DNA of 36,612 nt, from contig JAHJPG010000003.1 of the NCBI GenBank assembly GCA_018819925.1, positions 1 through 36,612 on the forward strand, in the 5' to 3' direction. The translations under genes were made by a program, and so were the position numbers. The stretch comes from Pseudomonadota bacterium (lineage in GTDB: Bacteria; Desulfobacterota; Desulfarculia; Desulfarculales; Desulfarculaceae). Below are positions 1-7,996 of the stretch, piece by piece (position 1 is the stretch's first letter; each line of letters starts with the position of its first letter). The notes under the pieces are model-generated. The model had not been told where the DNA came from. It searched no databases and saw nothing but the letters and a program-made list of their open reading frames with translations.

Positions 1-49
1 CCAACCCCATAAAGCAAGGCGCCAAGGCGGCGGCCTGGAGGGATAAATC

Positions 50-718
50 ATGATCACCGCAGAACGCAAGCCCATGGAAGAAATTTTACGCAGCGTGGAG
101 CCCTACGGCAAAATCCTGCTGGTGGGCTGCAACGAATGCGTCACGGTATGCCACGCCGGCGGCCGCAAAGAGGTGGCCATGCTGGCCTCGGCCCTGAGGA
201 TGGGCCGGCTGAAGCAGGGCGCTCCTCTCACCGTGGACGAGTTGACTCTGGAACGCCAGTGCGACCCAGAATACGCCGATGAGTTGGCCCGGGTCATCGA
301 CCAGTACGACGCGGTATGCTCCATGGCCTGTGGTTGCGGAGTGCAGACCGTGGCCGAGCGTTACCGGGGTCTGCCGGTGCTGCCCATGGTCAACACGGCC
401 TTCATGGGGGCCAGCGAAAAGAACGGGGTCTGGGCCGAGCGTTGCGCCGGCTGCGGCAACTGCGTGCTGGGCATGACCGGCGGCATCTGCCCCATCGCCC
501 GTTGCTCCAAACGCATTTTCAACGGACCCTGCGGCGGCTCCACCAAGGGCAAGTGCGAGATCAGCCCGGATGTGGACTGCGCCTGGCAGTTGATTTGGGA
601 CCGCCTGAAACAGCTGGGCCAGACCGAGCTTTACAGCCAGATCATGGCTCCCAAGGACTGGCGTAGCGCCCGTGACGGAGGACCGCGCCGGATCGTCAGA
701 GAGGACATGGCCATATGA
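50..718 (+). CDS. metV: MetV-type methylenetetrahydrofolate reductase partner (MTHFR_C zinc/Fe-S domain)
   Basis: 222 aa, small partner subunit of MetF in the methyl branch of the Wood-Ljungdahl pathway. The sequence is cysteine-rich. A first cluster lies near residues 27-35 (GCNECVTVCHAGG) and a second near residues 128-170 (CAGCGNC, GGICPIARCSK, NGPCGGSTKGKCE). This pattern is typical of the MTHFR C-terminal domain family. In acetogens MetV sits with MetF and often with HdrA/MvhD-like electron-transfer proteins. Anything of that kind would lie upstream of the window; only 49 bases precede this gene. The ATG follows a good GGAGGG site at 36-41. The stop overlaps the metF start by four bases (ATGA), so the two are probably translationally coupled. 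Family assignment is firm; the exact electron donor cannot be read here. Confidence 0.85.
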   Translation: MITAERKPMEEILRSVEPYGKILLVGCNECVTVCHAGGRKEVAMLASALRMGRLKQGAPLTVDELTLERQCDPEYADELARVIDQYDAVCSMACGCGVQTVAERYRGLPVLPMVNTAFMGASEKNGVWAERCAGCGNCVLGMTGGICPIARCSKRIFNGPCGGSTKGKCEISPDVDCAWQLIWDRLKQLGQTELYSQIMAPKDWRSARDGGPRRIVREDMAI

Positions 719-1638
719 AAAGCGACAGCAATCTGGAGAAAGTCCTGGCTGCGGGCCATTTCGCGGTAACCGGCGAATTGGGCCCGCCCCGGGGAGCCAA
801 CCTCCAAGCCATCAAGGACAAGGCCAGTCACCTCAAGGGTATGGTTGACGCGGTCAACGTGACCGACAACCAGACTGCGGTGGTGCGCATGGCCTCCTGG
901 GCGGTGAGCCTGGTGCTCAAGGAAATGGGCATGGAGCCCAACTATCAGATGGTCTGCCGCGACCGCAACCGCCTGGCCATGCAATCGGACATTCTGGGCG
1001 CCGCCGCCCTGGGCATCAACACCATGCTCTGCCTTTCCGGCGACCACCCCAGCTTTGGCGACCATCCCCAGGCGGCCAACGTCCACGACATCGACTCCAT
1101 TCAGCAGATTCAGATGGTCGCCGCCATGCGCGACGAGGGCCGCTTCATGGGCGGAGCCGAGATCGACACCCCCCCGCGCATGTTCGTGGGCGCGGCGGCC
1201 AACCCCTTTGGCGACCCCTTTGAACTGCGCGTGTTACGTCTGGGCAAGAAGGTCGCGGCCGGGGCTGATTTTATTCAGACCCAATGTATTTACAACATGG
1301 AGCGTTTCGCGGAGTATATGCGGCAGGCCAACGATATGGGACTGACCGAGAGAACCAAGATTCTGGCCGGCGTGACCCCGCTCAAGAGCGCGGGCATGGC
1401 CCGCTACATGGCCAACAAGGTGCCGGGCATGGATGTGCCCCCCGAGGTGGTCAAGCGCATTGCCGACCAGCCCAAGGAAAAGCAGGCCGAGGAGGGCATC
1501 AAGCTGCTCTGCGAACAGATAGAGCAACTACGAGAAATGCCCGGAGTGGCCGGTATTCACCTGATGGCCATCGAGTGGGAGCATCGAGTCCCCGAGATAG
1601 CGGAGCGGGCCGGCCTGCTTCCCCGGCCACAGGTATAA
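715..1638 (+). CDS. metF: Methylenetetrahydrofolate reductase MetF
   Basis: 307 aa, the usual size for a bacterial MetF TIM-barrel enzyme reducing 5,10-methylene-THF to 5-methyl-THF with FAD. Supporting motifs are the N-terminal VTGELGPPRG (Glu expected to serve catalysis), VTDNQ, the MVCRDRNR segment, LCLSGDHP and ADFIQTQ in the order expected of the family. Its ATG overlaps the metV stop by four bases. The pairing with metV, rather than methionine-synthesis genes, suggests a role in autotrophic or C1-oxidising energy metabolism rather than methionine supply. That role is inference from context. Confidence 0.9.
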   Translation: MKSDSNLEKVLAAGHFAVTGELGPPRGANLQAIKDKASHLKGMVDAVNVTDNQTAVVRMASWAVSLVLKEMGMEPNYQMVCRDRNRLAMQSDILGAAALGINTMLCLSGDHPSFGDHPQAANVHDIDSIQQIQMVAAMRDEGRFMGGAEIDTPPRMFVGAAANPFGDPFELRVLRLGKKVAAGADFIQTQCIYNMERFAEYMRQANDMGLTERTKILAGVTPLKSAGMARYMANKVPGMDVPPEVVKRIADQPKEKQAEEGIKLLCEQIEQLREMPGVAGIHLMAIEWEHRVPEIAERAGLLPRPQV

Positions 1639-1682
1639 AGGCTCCGCGCCCTCCCGGGCGGGATAGCAAGGAGGAGGCCGAT

Positions 1683-2066
1683 ATGGCCGACGCTAAATAC
1701 GTATTGGTGGTGGATGACGACCCGGATTTGGTTGAATCCGTAGCCATGAACCTGGAGGCCAAGGGCTTCGAAGTGGGCAAGGCCTACGACGGAGTGGAGG
1801 GCCTGGAGAGCATCAAGGCGCGGCGGCCCGATGTGGTGGTGCTGGACGTGATGATGCCCCGCAAAGACGGCTACGAGGTTTGCGCACAGCTCAAAAGCGA
1901 CAGCAGTTACCAGGACATGCCGGTGATTCTGCTAACCGCGGTGGGCTCGGCGGTGAACTCCACCTCCTATACTCACCGCGACGGCATGACCACCGAGGCC
2001 GACGAGTACGTCGCCAAGCCGGTGGATTTGGACAAGTTGGCCGAGCTGGTGGCGGAGCTGGCCTAG
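1683..2066 (+). CDS. Single-domain response regulator (REC only)
   Basis: 127 aa and essentially one receiver domain: acidic pair DDD at 11-13, phospho-acceptor D55 in VVVLDVMMP, T86 in LLTA and K112 in AKP. There is no output domain, so it probably acts by protein interaction or phosphorelay. I chose the ATG at 1683 because a strong AAGGAGG lies just upstream at 1669-1675; the longer reading frame starts inside metF. The loop between LLTA and the conserved AD.Y..KP is about five residues longer than in common receivers (it contains YTHRDGMTTE). It lies 44 bases after metF and 28 bases before the next gene, so it is probably co-transcribed with both. Confidence 0.85.
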   Translation: MADAKYVLVVDDDPDLVESVAMNLEAKGFEVGKAYDGVEGLESIKARRPDVVVLDVMMPRKDGYEVCAQLKSDSSYQDMPVILLTAVGSAVNSTSYTHRDGMTTEADEYVAKPVDLDKLAELVAELA

Positions 2067-2094
2067 GCGGCGGTCCGGCGAGCCGGTGCCGGTC

Positions 2095-2616
2095 ATGACG
2101 CACCTGCGCATAACCGGGTGGAAGCATCGCCGGGATCTTAGCCTGTTGGCTTTTAAGGACTGGCCTTGGTCAGGGGTTAATTCCCTGCTCAGGGCCTTGG
2201 CCCAGGCCCACATCAACCTGCCTTTCCTCCTCATGCAGGGGGGTGGGGGCGGGGTGCGGATTCGTCTGTGCCTGGAACGGGGGCAGCGTCTCCGGGCCGA
2301 GGCCCTGGCCGGGGATCTGGCCAAAGAGGAAGGCTGGCCTGTCCCCCAGGTTACCGAGCCGGTTATCGCCTTGACTTTTTATCCCCTGGCCGGGGGCATG
2401 ACCCTGCCCGCCGAAGCCCTGGCTTGTCTGACCGGGGCTGGCCTGCGGCCCTTGGCCGTGGGCACCTCCCTTGCGGCCATGACTTTGATTTTGCCAGAAA
2501 AAATGCTTCCCGCCGCTGTCCGGGCCCTGGGGCGGCGCTTCGATCTGCCCCCAGGGGGGTTGCCGCCCGAGGAACGGGTCAGCGTGGTGCAAAGCCCTAC
2601 GCCCAGGGAGAGTTGA
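2095..2616 (+). CDS. Small protein, probably two ACT-like domains (first of a pair)
   Basis: 173 aa from the ATG at 2095; a GTG at 2086 is the alternative start. There is no signal peptide or membrane segment. I do not recognise a named protein. Two segments have the pattern of ACT ligand-binding domains as in aspartokinase C-termini: one around WSGVNSLLRALAQAHINLPFLL, the other around TLPAEALACLTGAGLRPLAVGTSLAAMTLILPE followed by AVRALGRRF. ACT domains usually bind amino acids or other small metabolites. The gene is three bases from the next one, which has the same apparent architecture, and the pair precedes two histidine kinases. A sensing or adaptor role is inference; a fold prediction would be needed to secure the domain call. 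Confidence 0.55.
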   Translation: MTHLRITGWKHRRDLSLLAFKDWPWSGVNSLLRALAQAHINLPFLLMQGGGGGVRIRLCLERGQRLRAEALAGDLAKEEGWPVPQVTEPVIALTFYPLAGGMTLPAEALACLTGAGLRPLAVGTSLAAMTLILPEKMLPAAVRALGRRFDLPPGGLPPEERVSVVQSPTPRES

Positions 2617-2619
2617 GCC

Positions 2620-3111
2620 ATGGAAACCGTGGCCGTGTTTTTTGAAAAGCCGGTGCGCACCTACGGGCTGATGGTCCGGGAGGGGCACCTGGTGCTTAAC
2701 CTGGAATGCACCGCCGGCCAACTGGCCGGGCTCACCGCGGCCCTGTCCGCCCTGGAGCCTCCCCTGCGGCTCATATCCTGCAGTCTTTTATGGGAGGAAG
2801 AACTGGCCTGCCTTCAGGTTTGCCTGCCTGGGGACCAAGTCCCCCGCCTGGAGCAGGCGGCGGTCCATGCCGGGGCCCGCTTGGCTGGGCGCGGCCAGGC
2901 CAGCGTGGTCAACCTGCAAGGCCCCCATTTCGGCGACCGTTGGGGGCTGGCCTCCGAGGCCTTGGACGGCTTGGGAGAAGCAGGGGTCGAGCCGCTGTGT
3001 TTTTTGGGGGTGACCCACACCTTGCAGTTGGCTCTGGCGCCGGACGACAGCCAAGCGGCCCTGGAGGGCTTGGGGGAGCGTTTCACCGCTCCGGGAGGCG
3101 TAAATGGTTGA
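2620..3111 (+). CDS. Small protein, probably two ACT-like domains (second of a pair)
   Basis: 163 aa, soluble. The C-terminal half is the clearest ACT-like segment of the pair: GPHFGDRWGLASEALDGLG, then EAGVEPLCFLG, then THTLQLALAPDDSQAALEGL, matching the beta-alpha-beta-beta-alpha-beta rhythm of aspartokinase ACT repeats. The first half (LAGLTAALSALEPPLRLIS, then LACLQVCLPGDQVPRLEQA) could be a second copy. There is no kinase domain, so this is not an aspartokinase. It overlaps the following histidine kinase start by eight bases, which argues for coupled expression and perhaps a stoichiometric partnership. Function unknown. Confidence 0.6.
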   Translation: METVAVFFEKPVRTYGLMVREGHLVLNLECTAGQLAGLTAALSALEPPLRLISCSLLWEEELACLQVCLPGDQVPRLEQAAVHAGARLAGRGQASVVNLQGPHFGDRWGLASEALDGLGEAGVEPLCFLGVTHTLQLALAPDDSQAALEGLGERFTAPGGVNG

Positions 3112-4657
3112 TACTCTGCCAACTGCCCCGCCGCCCATGGTTCAGTTAAACAACCAGAACTACGGGCGCATTTTTCAATTTCTGCCCATACCAACCATTT
3201 TGCTGGGGCCGGACAAGCGGGTGATAGCCGTCAGCAAGAGCTTTTTGCAGCGCTACGGCCTGACCCAAGACAAGGTGGAAGGGCACCTGTGCTACGAGGT
3301 CTACCGCAGGGGCAAACAGCCATGCCCACTGAGTGTCTGCCGTTTCTCCGCGGCCATGCAGGGCCAGCAGGGCCTGTTCAATCTGCATGAATACAAGGAC
3401 TCCCGTGGACACCGGGTCATGGAGGAGGTGCATCTGAGCCCTTTCACCGACGAGAGCGGCAAGGTGCTGGGGGTCATCGAATCGGTGCGCGACATCTCCG
3501 AGGCCAAGCGCCTGGAGGCCAGCCTCACCGAAACCAACGAGCTTTTGGGATGCCTGCTCAACTCCATGTTGGGAGTGGTGGTGGCCGCCGACCTGGAGGG
3601 CCGCATCCTGTTCGTGAACCACAACGCCCAGCGGGTCATGGGCTACCAGCCCGAGGAGCTGATGGGCAAGACCCTGTGGGACCTGAGCCCCCATGAGGAG
3701 CTAAGGCGCCTCAGGCGCATCCTGGACGAGAGCAATGGGCCGGTCACGGGAGTTCGCTCCCAGGTCACCAAAAAGGATGGCGAGATCATCCCGGTCCAGG
3801 TGAACCTGAACTATATCTACCGCGACGGCAAACCCATCGGAACCCTGGGCATCATCAGGGACCAGCGCGAACGGGCCAAGATGGAGCGCCACCTCAGCTC
3901 GGCCCGCATGCAGGTGGTGCAGTCTGACAAATTGGCCATGCTGGGGCGCATGGCCGCCGGGGTGGCCCACGAGCTGAACAACCCCCTCACCGGCATCACC
4001 ATCTACGGCGAGTTGTTGCGCGAGCATCTGCCCCCGGACCACCATCTGCAAGGGGACCTGACGCGCATAATCGAGGACGCCGAACGCTGCCGGGACATTG
4101 TGCGCGACCTGCTGGACTACAGCCGCCAAGGCACCATCCAGTTGGAATCCCTGGATCTGAGCCAAGTGGTGGAGGAGGCGCTGTCGCTGACTCATGCCGA
4201 CAGTCTGGGCCTGCACGTGGAGGTGCTCACCGACTGGGCCCCCGAGCCCCTTATCGTGCAAGGCGACCGCCAGCTTTTGCGCCAGGTGTTCATAAACCTT
4301 ATCTCCAATGCCTTCGACGCCATGCACGGCCGCGGCAAACTCACGGTGCGCACCTATCAGGGCGACGAGGGCATGCGTTGCGCCGAGGTCGGGGACACCG
4401 GCGCGGGCATACCCCGGGAGTACCTGGTCAAGGTGTTCGATCCCTTTTTCACCACCAAACCACCGGGGCAGGGGACCGGTTTGGGATTGAGCGTGGTTTT
4501 CGGCGTGATCTCGCGGCACGAGGGCAAAATTTCGGTAAAGCAGACCGGGCCCCAGGGCACCACATTTCTGGTGCAGCTGCCGGCCCAGGCCCCGAAAACC
4601 TTGCTGGAATTTGCGAACACGATGCACAACGACCCTGAAGACGAGGAGATCGGGTGA
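3104..4657 (+). CDS. Soluble PAS-PAS sensor histidine kinase
   Basis: 517 aa with no evident membrane segment, so probably cytoplasmic. PAS 1 spans about 17-135 and carries three cysteines, C63 (LCYEVY), C74 (QPC) and C79 (SVC). PAS 2 spans about 145-260. The HisKA H-box is GRMAAGVAHELNNP with phospho-accepting H289. The HATPase domain has NLISNAFDAM, DTGAGIP, FDPFFTTKPPGQGTGLGLS and the final G-box. This is NtrB/AtoS-like kinase architecture. The ATG at 3104 lies inside the end of the preceding ACT-like gene. The end overlaps the next kinase gene as GTGA. Likely signal: a cytoplasmic redox or metabolite cue, perhaps through the Cys motif or the ACT-like partners (inference). Confidence 0.9.
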   Translation: MVDTLPTAPPPMVQLNNQNYGRIFQFLPIPTILLGPDKRVIAVSKSFLQRYGLTQDKVEGHLCYEVYRRGKQPCPLSVCRFSAAMQGQQGLFNLHEYKDSRGHRVMEEVHLSPFTDESGKVLGVIESVRDISEAKRLEASLTETNELLGCLLNSMLGVVVAADLEGRILFVNHNAQRVMGYQPEELMGKTLWDLSPHEELRRLRRILDESNGPVTGVRSQVTKKDGEIIPVQVNLNYIYRDGKPIGTLGIIRDQRERAKMERHLSSARMQVVQSDKLAMLGRMAAGVAHELNNPLTGITIYGELLREHLPPDHHLQGDLTRIIEDAERCRDIVRDLLDYSRQGTIQLESLDLSQVVEEALSLTHADSLGLHVEVLTDWAPEPLIVQGDRQLLRQVFINLISNAFDAMHGRGKLTVRTYQGDEGMRCAEVGDTGAGIPREYLVKVFDPFFTTKPPGQGTGLGLSVVFGVISRHEGKISVKQTGPQGTTFLVQLPAQAPKTLLEFANTMHNDPEDEEIG

Positions 4658-6108
4658 CAACGGAACCAACACGCCGCATTTTGATTGTGGACGACGAGGA
4701 GCGTGTGAGGCTGGCGGTGCAGCGGGTGCTCATCGAGGCCGGCTACGATGTGTTTTTGGCCTCCAACGGCGCCGAAGGCCTTGCCCTGGTGGAAGAGCAC
4801 GCCCCGGACCTGGTGCTGGTGGATTTGGTGATGCCGGTCATGGACGGGATAGAGTTCCTGGACCAGGCCCGGCGCCGCTTTCCGGATTTGTCTTCGGTGG
4901 TCATCACCGGCTTCGCCACTCTGGAGAAGGCCGTGGAGGCCATGAAACAGGGGGCGGACGACTTTTTGGCCAAGCCCTTCAAGCCCCAGGACCTGCGCCT
5001 GGTGGTGGAGCGGGCCTTGCGCCGGGCGCAAACCCTGCAAAACATCTCCATCGAGAAGAGCCGCACCCGGGCCCTGGTGGCGTCCATGCGCAACGGGGTC
5101 CTGGTGGTGGACGCCGCCGGCGAGACCGCCCTGGTCAACCCAGGCCTGGCCAAGCTTTTGGGCACCACCCCCGAGGAAATGGTGGGACGGCCCTGCGCCC
5201 GGGTGCTGCCCTGGCCCGAGGTGTGCGAGTGCCTGGACCAGGCCATGCACCACCGCCGGGAGGAGCTTGCCCACGACGAGTGCCGGGGCCAGGTGAGCCT
5301 GGGGCAGGGCGACGACGCCCTATACTTCCAAGTGAGCTGCGCCCCCTTCCACGACGCCCGCAGTCAACCAGTGGGCGCGGTGGCGGTGTTCGACGATATA
5401 ACCGCCTGGCGGCGTCTGGACCAGTACAAGAGCGAGTTCGTCTCCACGGTGGCCCATGAGATCGTCAGCCCCCTGTCGGCGGTGCTGGGCCAGCTGCAAA
5501 ACCTGGGCAAGGGCCTGTTGGGCCCCTTGGAGGAACCCCAGAAGGATCTGCTCCTGCGGGCCCGGGAGCGCCTGGAGTCCATAGCCGGCTTGAGCAAGGA
5601 CCTCTTGGACCTGTCCAAGATCGAGGCGGGGGCCATGGGTCAAGTCGTCCGGGTGGATATGGCCCCCCTGCTGCGCGAGGCGGTGGATCAGCTCATGGGC
5701 CGGGCCCAGGCCAAGGGCCAAAGCCTGGAGTTGGAACTGCCCGCATCCTTGCCTCCGGTTATGGGCGTGGGCGAGGAGCTGTTGCGGGTGGCGGTGAACC
5801 TGGTCAGCAACGCGGTGAAGTACACTCCCGATGGCGGCAGCATAAAGGTGCGGGCCTGGGAGGACCAGGGCGAGGTGTGTCTGAGCGTCAGCGACAACGG
5901 TCTGGGCATCCCCCCCGAGGAGCAGGAGGCCATTTTTCAGCGCTTCCACCGGGTGAAAAACGCCGACACCCGCCATATCCCGGGCACCGGCCTGGGGCTG
6001 GCCATCGTAAAACGGGTGGTGGAAAGCCACGGCGGCAAGCTGGAGTTGGACAGCCGGCCGGGCCAAGGCAGCACCTTCACCCTGCATTTGCCGGCGGTAC
6101 GGCAGTAG
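4654..6108 (+). CDS. REC-PAS hybrid histidine kinase
   Basis: 484 aa, GTG start overlapping the previous stop. It begins with a receiver domain (DDE at 13-15, phospho-acceptor D57 in LVLVDLVMP, K108 in AKP), then a PAS domain at about 142-252, a HisKA domain with H268 in STVAHEIVSP, and an HATPase domain (NLVSNAVKY, SDNGLGIP, FHRVKNADTRHIPGTGLGLAI, GQGSTF). The receiver at the N-terminus suggests it is itself controlled by phosphorylation, plausibly by the PAS-PAS kinase encoded just before it. Together with the lone receiver at 1683 this makes a possible multistep relay. No DNA-binding output protein is encoded in this operon. It converges on the DUF3786 gene with only eight bases between stops. 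Confidence 0.9.
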   Translation: MTTEPTRRILIVDDEERVRLAVQRVLIEAGYDVFLASNGAEGLALVEEHAPDLVLVDLVMPVMDGIEFLDQARRRFPDLSSVVITGFATLEKAVEAMKQGADDFLAKPFKPQDLRLVVERALRRAQTLQNISIEKSRTRALVASMRNGVLVVDAAGETALVNPGLAKLLGTTPEEMVGRPCARVLPWPEVCECLDQAMHHRREELAHDECRGQVSLGQGDDALYFQVSCAPFHDARSQPVGAVAVFDDITAWRRLDQYKSEFVSTVAHEIVSPLSAVLGQLQNLGKGLLGPLEEPQKDLLLRARERLESIAGLSKDLLDLSKIEAGAMGQVVRVDMAPLLREAVDQLMGRAQAKGQSLELELPASLPPVMGVGEELLRVAVNLVSNAVKYTPDGGSIKVRAWEDQGEVCLSVSDNGLGIPPEEQEAIFQRFHRVKNADTRHIPGTGLGLAIVKRVVESHGGKLELDSRPGQGSTFTLHLPAVRQ

Positions 6109-6116
6109 TCGACCGC

Positions 6117-6920
6117 CTATTTGTCGTGGGTCTGGGCTATCTTCTCCAGCATGGTCACCAGCCCCATCCCCAGGGTGTAGATGGACTCTATGGGCAGGTT
6201 GTCGGCGGCGGTGGCGTCAAAGCACAGGTTCAGGGTGGACTCCAGGCCGTCCTCCGGAGGCCAGTAGCGGATCAGCAAGGGCAGCTTGGGCAGGGGCCAC
6301 AACACCACCCCCAACTCGGGCGAGCCTTCTTCTTCCACGGCCTGGGCCCCGAAGATGTCGATCACCCACTCCATTAGCGCGGTGTGCTCGTCGATCACTT
6401 TTTGCAGCGGCTTTTCGCAGCGCTGGGCGAACAAGCGGTGCCAATCGCCGCCCCCCCGCAACTCTTTGAGCAGCACCCAGCGCCCCACCGGGTCCTTACC
6501 CTGGCCCAGGCTCACGTAGTTGAGCATGGGCTCGGCCAGCCAGGCGTTCACGTGGCACTGGGAGGCCAGGCTGCCATCCGGGGCCACGGTGAAGTTCTTG
6601 CCCAGGCACTTGAGAATCAGATGCTTGCCGTTGTGGGCGCAGCCCAATTGCCCGGCCTTGGCGGCCAGGTCCACTTCCGCCACCCTGGCCTTCAGAGGGG
6701 CCAGGGCCCGCATCATCTCCTCGTTGGGAGTGGTGGCCTGGCCCAACTCCTGGGCCAACTCCTCGCGCAGCGTGGGGTCCAGGTCCTTGCAGGCGCTAAG
6801 CGGCTTTTGTCTCCGCATGGCCGCGGCGGCAAAGGCCAGGCAGGCGTTCATGCCGCACTTCTTGCAGTTGGTTTGGGGAAGCAGCTTGTAAAGATCCAGG
6901 TAGCTCTTGATGGGGGCCAT
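6117..6920 (-). CDS. DUF3786 protein with N-terminal 4Fe-4S motif
   Basis: 267 aa. The N-terminus has C19-x2-C22-x4-C27-x16-C44 in LLPQTNCKKCGMNACLAFA and SACKDL. This matches the Fe-S domain of corrinoid iron-sulfur protein subunits (CdhD/AcsC type). The remainder, with an HNGKHLILKCLGKNFTV segment and PLPKLPLLIRYWPPEDGL near the end, fits the DUF3786 family, whose biochemical role is not established to my knowledge. The ATG at 6920 (minus) has GGAG a few bases upstream. The Fe-S domain and the metVF neighbours make a role in corrinoid or C1 metabolism plausible, but that is inference. Confidence 0.75.
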   Translation of the reverse strand: MAPIKSYLDLYKLLPQTNCKKCGMNACLAFAAAAMRRQKPLSACKDLDPTLREELAQELGQATTPNEEMMRALAPLKARVAEVDLAAKAGQLGCAHNGKHLILKCLGKNFTVAPDGSLASQCHVNAWLAEPMLNYVSLGQGKDPVGRWVLLKELRGGGDWHRLFAQRCEKPLQKVIDEHTALMEWVIDIFGAQAVEEEGSPELGVVLWPLPKLPLLIRYWPPEDGLESTLNLCFDATAADNLPIESIYTLGMGLVTMLEKIAQTHDK

Positions 6921-7106
6921 GTCGCCGTGCTCCGTTGATGGTGGCGCAATATGGCCTTAAGCCTACCCTCCGGCGGGTGCCCGCGAATCGCCCGAACGGG
7001 TGATATTTCCCAGCCATTTAACATGTGGGAAGTAAAGCAGTCTGATGGAGTATAAGAAATTTTTGAAAAAGGATTAGCTACAGCGAAAATCGGTTCGCAC
7101 ATCCTT
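6921..7106. other. Intergenic stretch upstream of the DUF3786 gene
   Basis: Non-coding on both strands as far as I can see. Together with the repeat at 7107-7227 it makes a 312-base gap between the DUF3786 gene (leftward) and the end of the LuxR-type gene (also leftward). An A+T-rich patch around 7035-7080 is the likely promoter area for the DUF3786 gene; reading leftward it holds a TATACT -10-like hexamer, but I see no convincing -35 at the right distance. Confidence 0.4.
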
Positions 7107-7227
7107 CGGCACAGCCAGCCGCCGTCAGACAAGGCTTCTGGCGAGCGAGGGCCGTAGGCGTAGCAAAGGTTACGTCGAGGCCCGAGCGATGCCAGGAACG
7201 CAGTATGCCGGTGGCTGGCGAAGCCGG
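7107..7227 (-). repeat. Nested-palindrome intergenic repeat, copy A
   Basis: Read on the minus strand this about 121-base segment starts CCGGCTTCGCCAGCCACCGG, followed by CATACTGCG, and ends GGCGGCTGGCTGTGCCG. It aligns along its whole length with copy B (15787-15908) and, apart from a missing central arm, with copy C (35338-35418). The outer ends pair imperfectly with each other and an inner arm (around GACGTAAC and GCTACGCC) can also fold. It begins five bases after the stop of the LuxR-type gene, in that gene's direction of transcription. Function unknown; a 3'-end RNA structure or a REP-like mobile repeat are the candidates. Confidence 0.75.
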
Positions 7228-7232
7228 CTAGT

Positions 7233-7910
7233 TTATACTAGGCCTTGCCTGGCGGCCCACACCGCCGCCTGCGCCCGGTCATTGACCCCCAGCTTGTTGA
7301 AGATGTTCACCACGTGGCGCTTCACAGTGTTTTGGCTGATGCCCAATACGTGGGCGATGCGCGGCTTGGAAAGCCCCTGGGCGGTGAGGCGCAGCACCTC
7401 CAACTCCCGTTTGGTCAGGGGGCTGCCCCCCGCCGGCTGGAAGGGCAACTCGTCCAACTGGAAGCGGTTCATCTCCTCCAGGGAGCGCTCCAGGGTCATA
7501 AGCTCGCCCTCCAGGCGGGACTGGCGCTTCTTGCGGTGGGTGATGTCGAAGCTGATGCGGGCGGCAAAGGCCACCACTCCCCGGCGGTCCACGATGGGGT
7601 AAGCTCTGGCCTCGCGCCAAACCTCCTCGCCCGCTGTGGTGACGAAGTGGCGCTCCACCGAGTGGGGCCGCCCATCGGCGAACATGGGCCGCACCGGGCA
7701 GGCGCTGGAGCAGGGGGTGTCGCGGTCGGCGAAGACCCGGTAGCAGGGTTGGCCCACCGGGTTCACGCCCGGCTTGTAGGCCTCCATGAGCGGCTCCTTG
7801 AACCAGATCACCCGGTAGTCCCGGTCCACGATCATCAAGGATTCCCCCAGGCTGGCCAGGATTTGCCAGGCGGTGAGAACGGCGGCAGGGCTCTTTTGCT
7901 GGTTGTTCAT
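7233..7910 (-). CDS. PAS domain-LuxR type transcriptional regulator
   Basis: 225 aa. An N-terminal PAS domain (about 15-130) is followed by a short, charged, probably coiled segment (about 130-155) and a LuxR-type helix-turn-helix (about 163-225: LTKRELEVLRLTAQGLSKPRIAHVLG, then ISQNTVKRHVVNIFNKLGV). The PAS domain has a cysteine motif, C56-Y and then C67-x3-C71-P (RDTPCSSACP), resembling that of the kinase at 3104. The start has a strong GGAGGAAGG site just upstream. There is no receiver domain, so it probably senses its cue directly. Target genes unknown; the TVP38-type gene lies behind it on the same strand. Confidence 0.85.
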   Translation of the reverse strand: MNNQQKSPAAVLTAWQILASLGESLMIVDRDYRVIWFKEPLMEAYKPGVNPVGQPCYRVFADRDTPCSSACPVRPMFADGRPHSVERHFVTTAGEEVWREARAYPIVDRRGVVAFAARISFDITHRKKRQSRLEGELMTLERSLEEMNRFQLDELPFQPAGGSPLTKRELEVLRLTAQGLSKPRIAHVLGISQNTVKRHVVNIFNKLGVNDRAQAAVWAARQGLV

Positions 7911-7996
7911 GGCCTTCCTCCGGACCAGGCCGGCGCGCGCGGGACGGATACCTTGTTTATGGCACGGCAGGAGAGCGGCCGCAAGCAGTGCGATGC

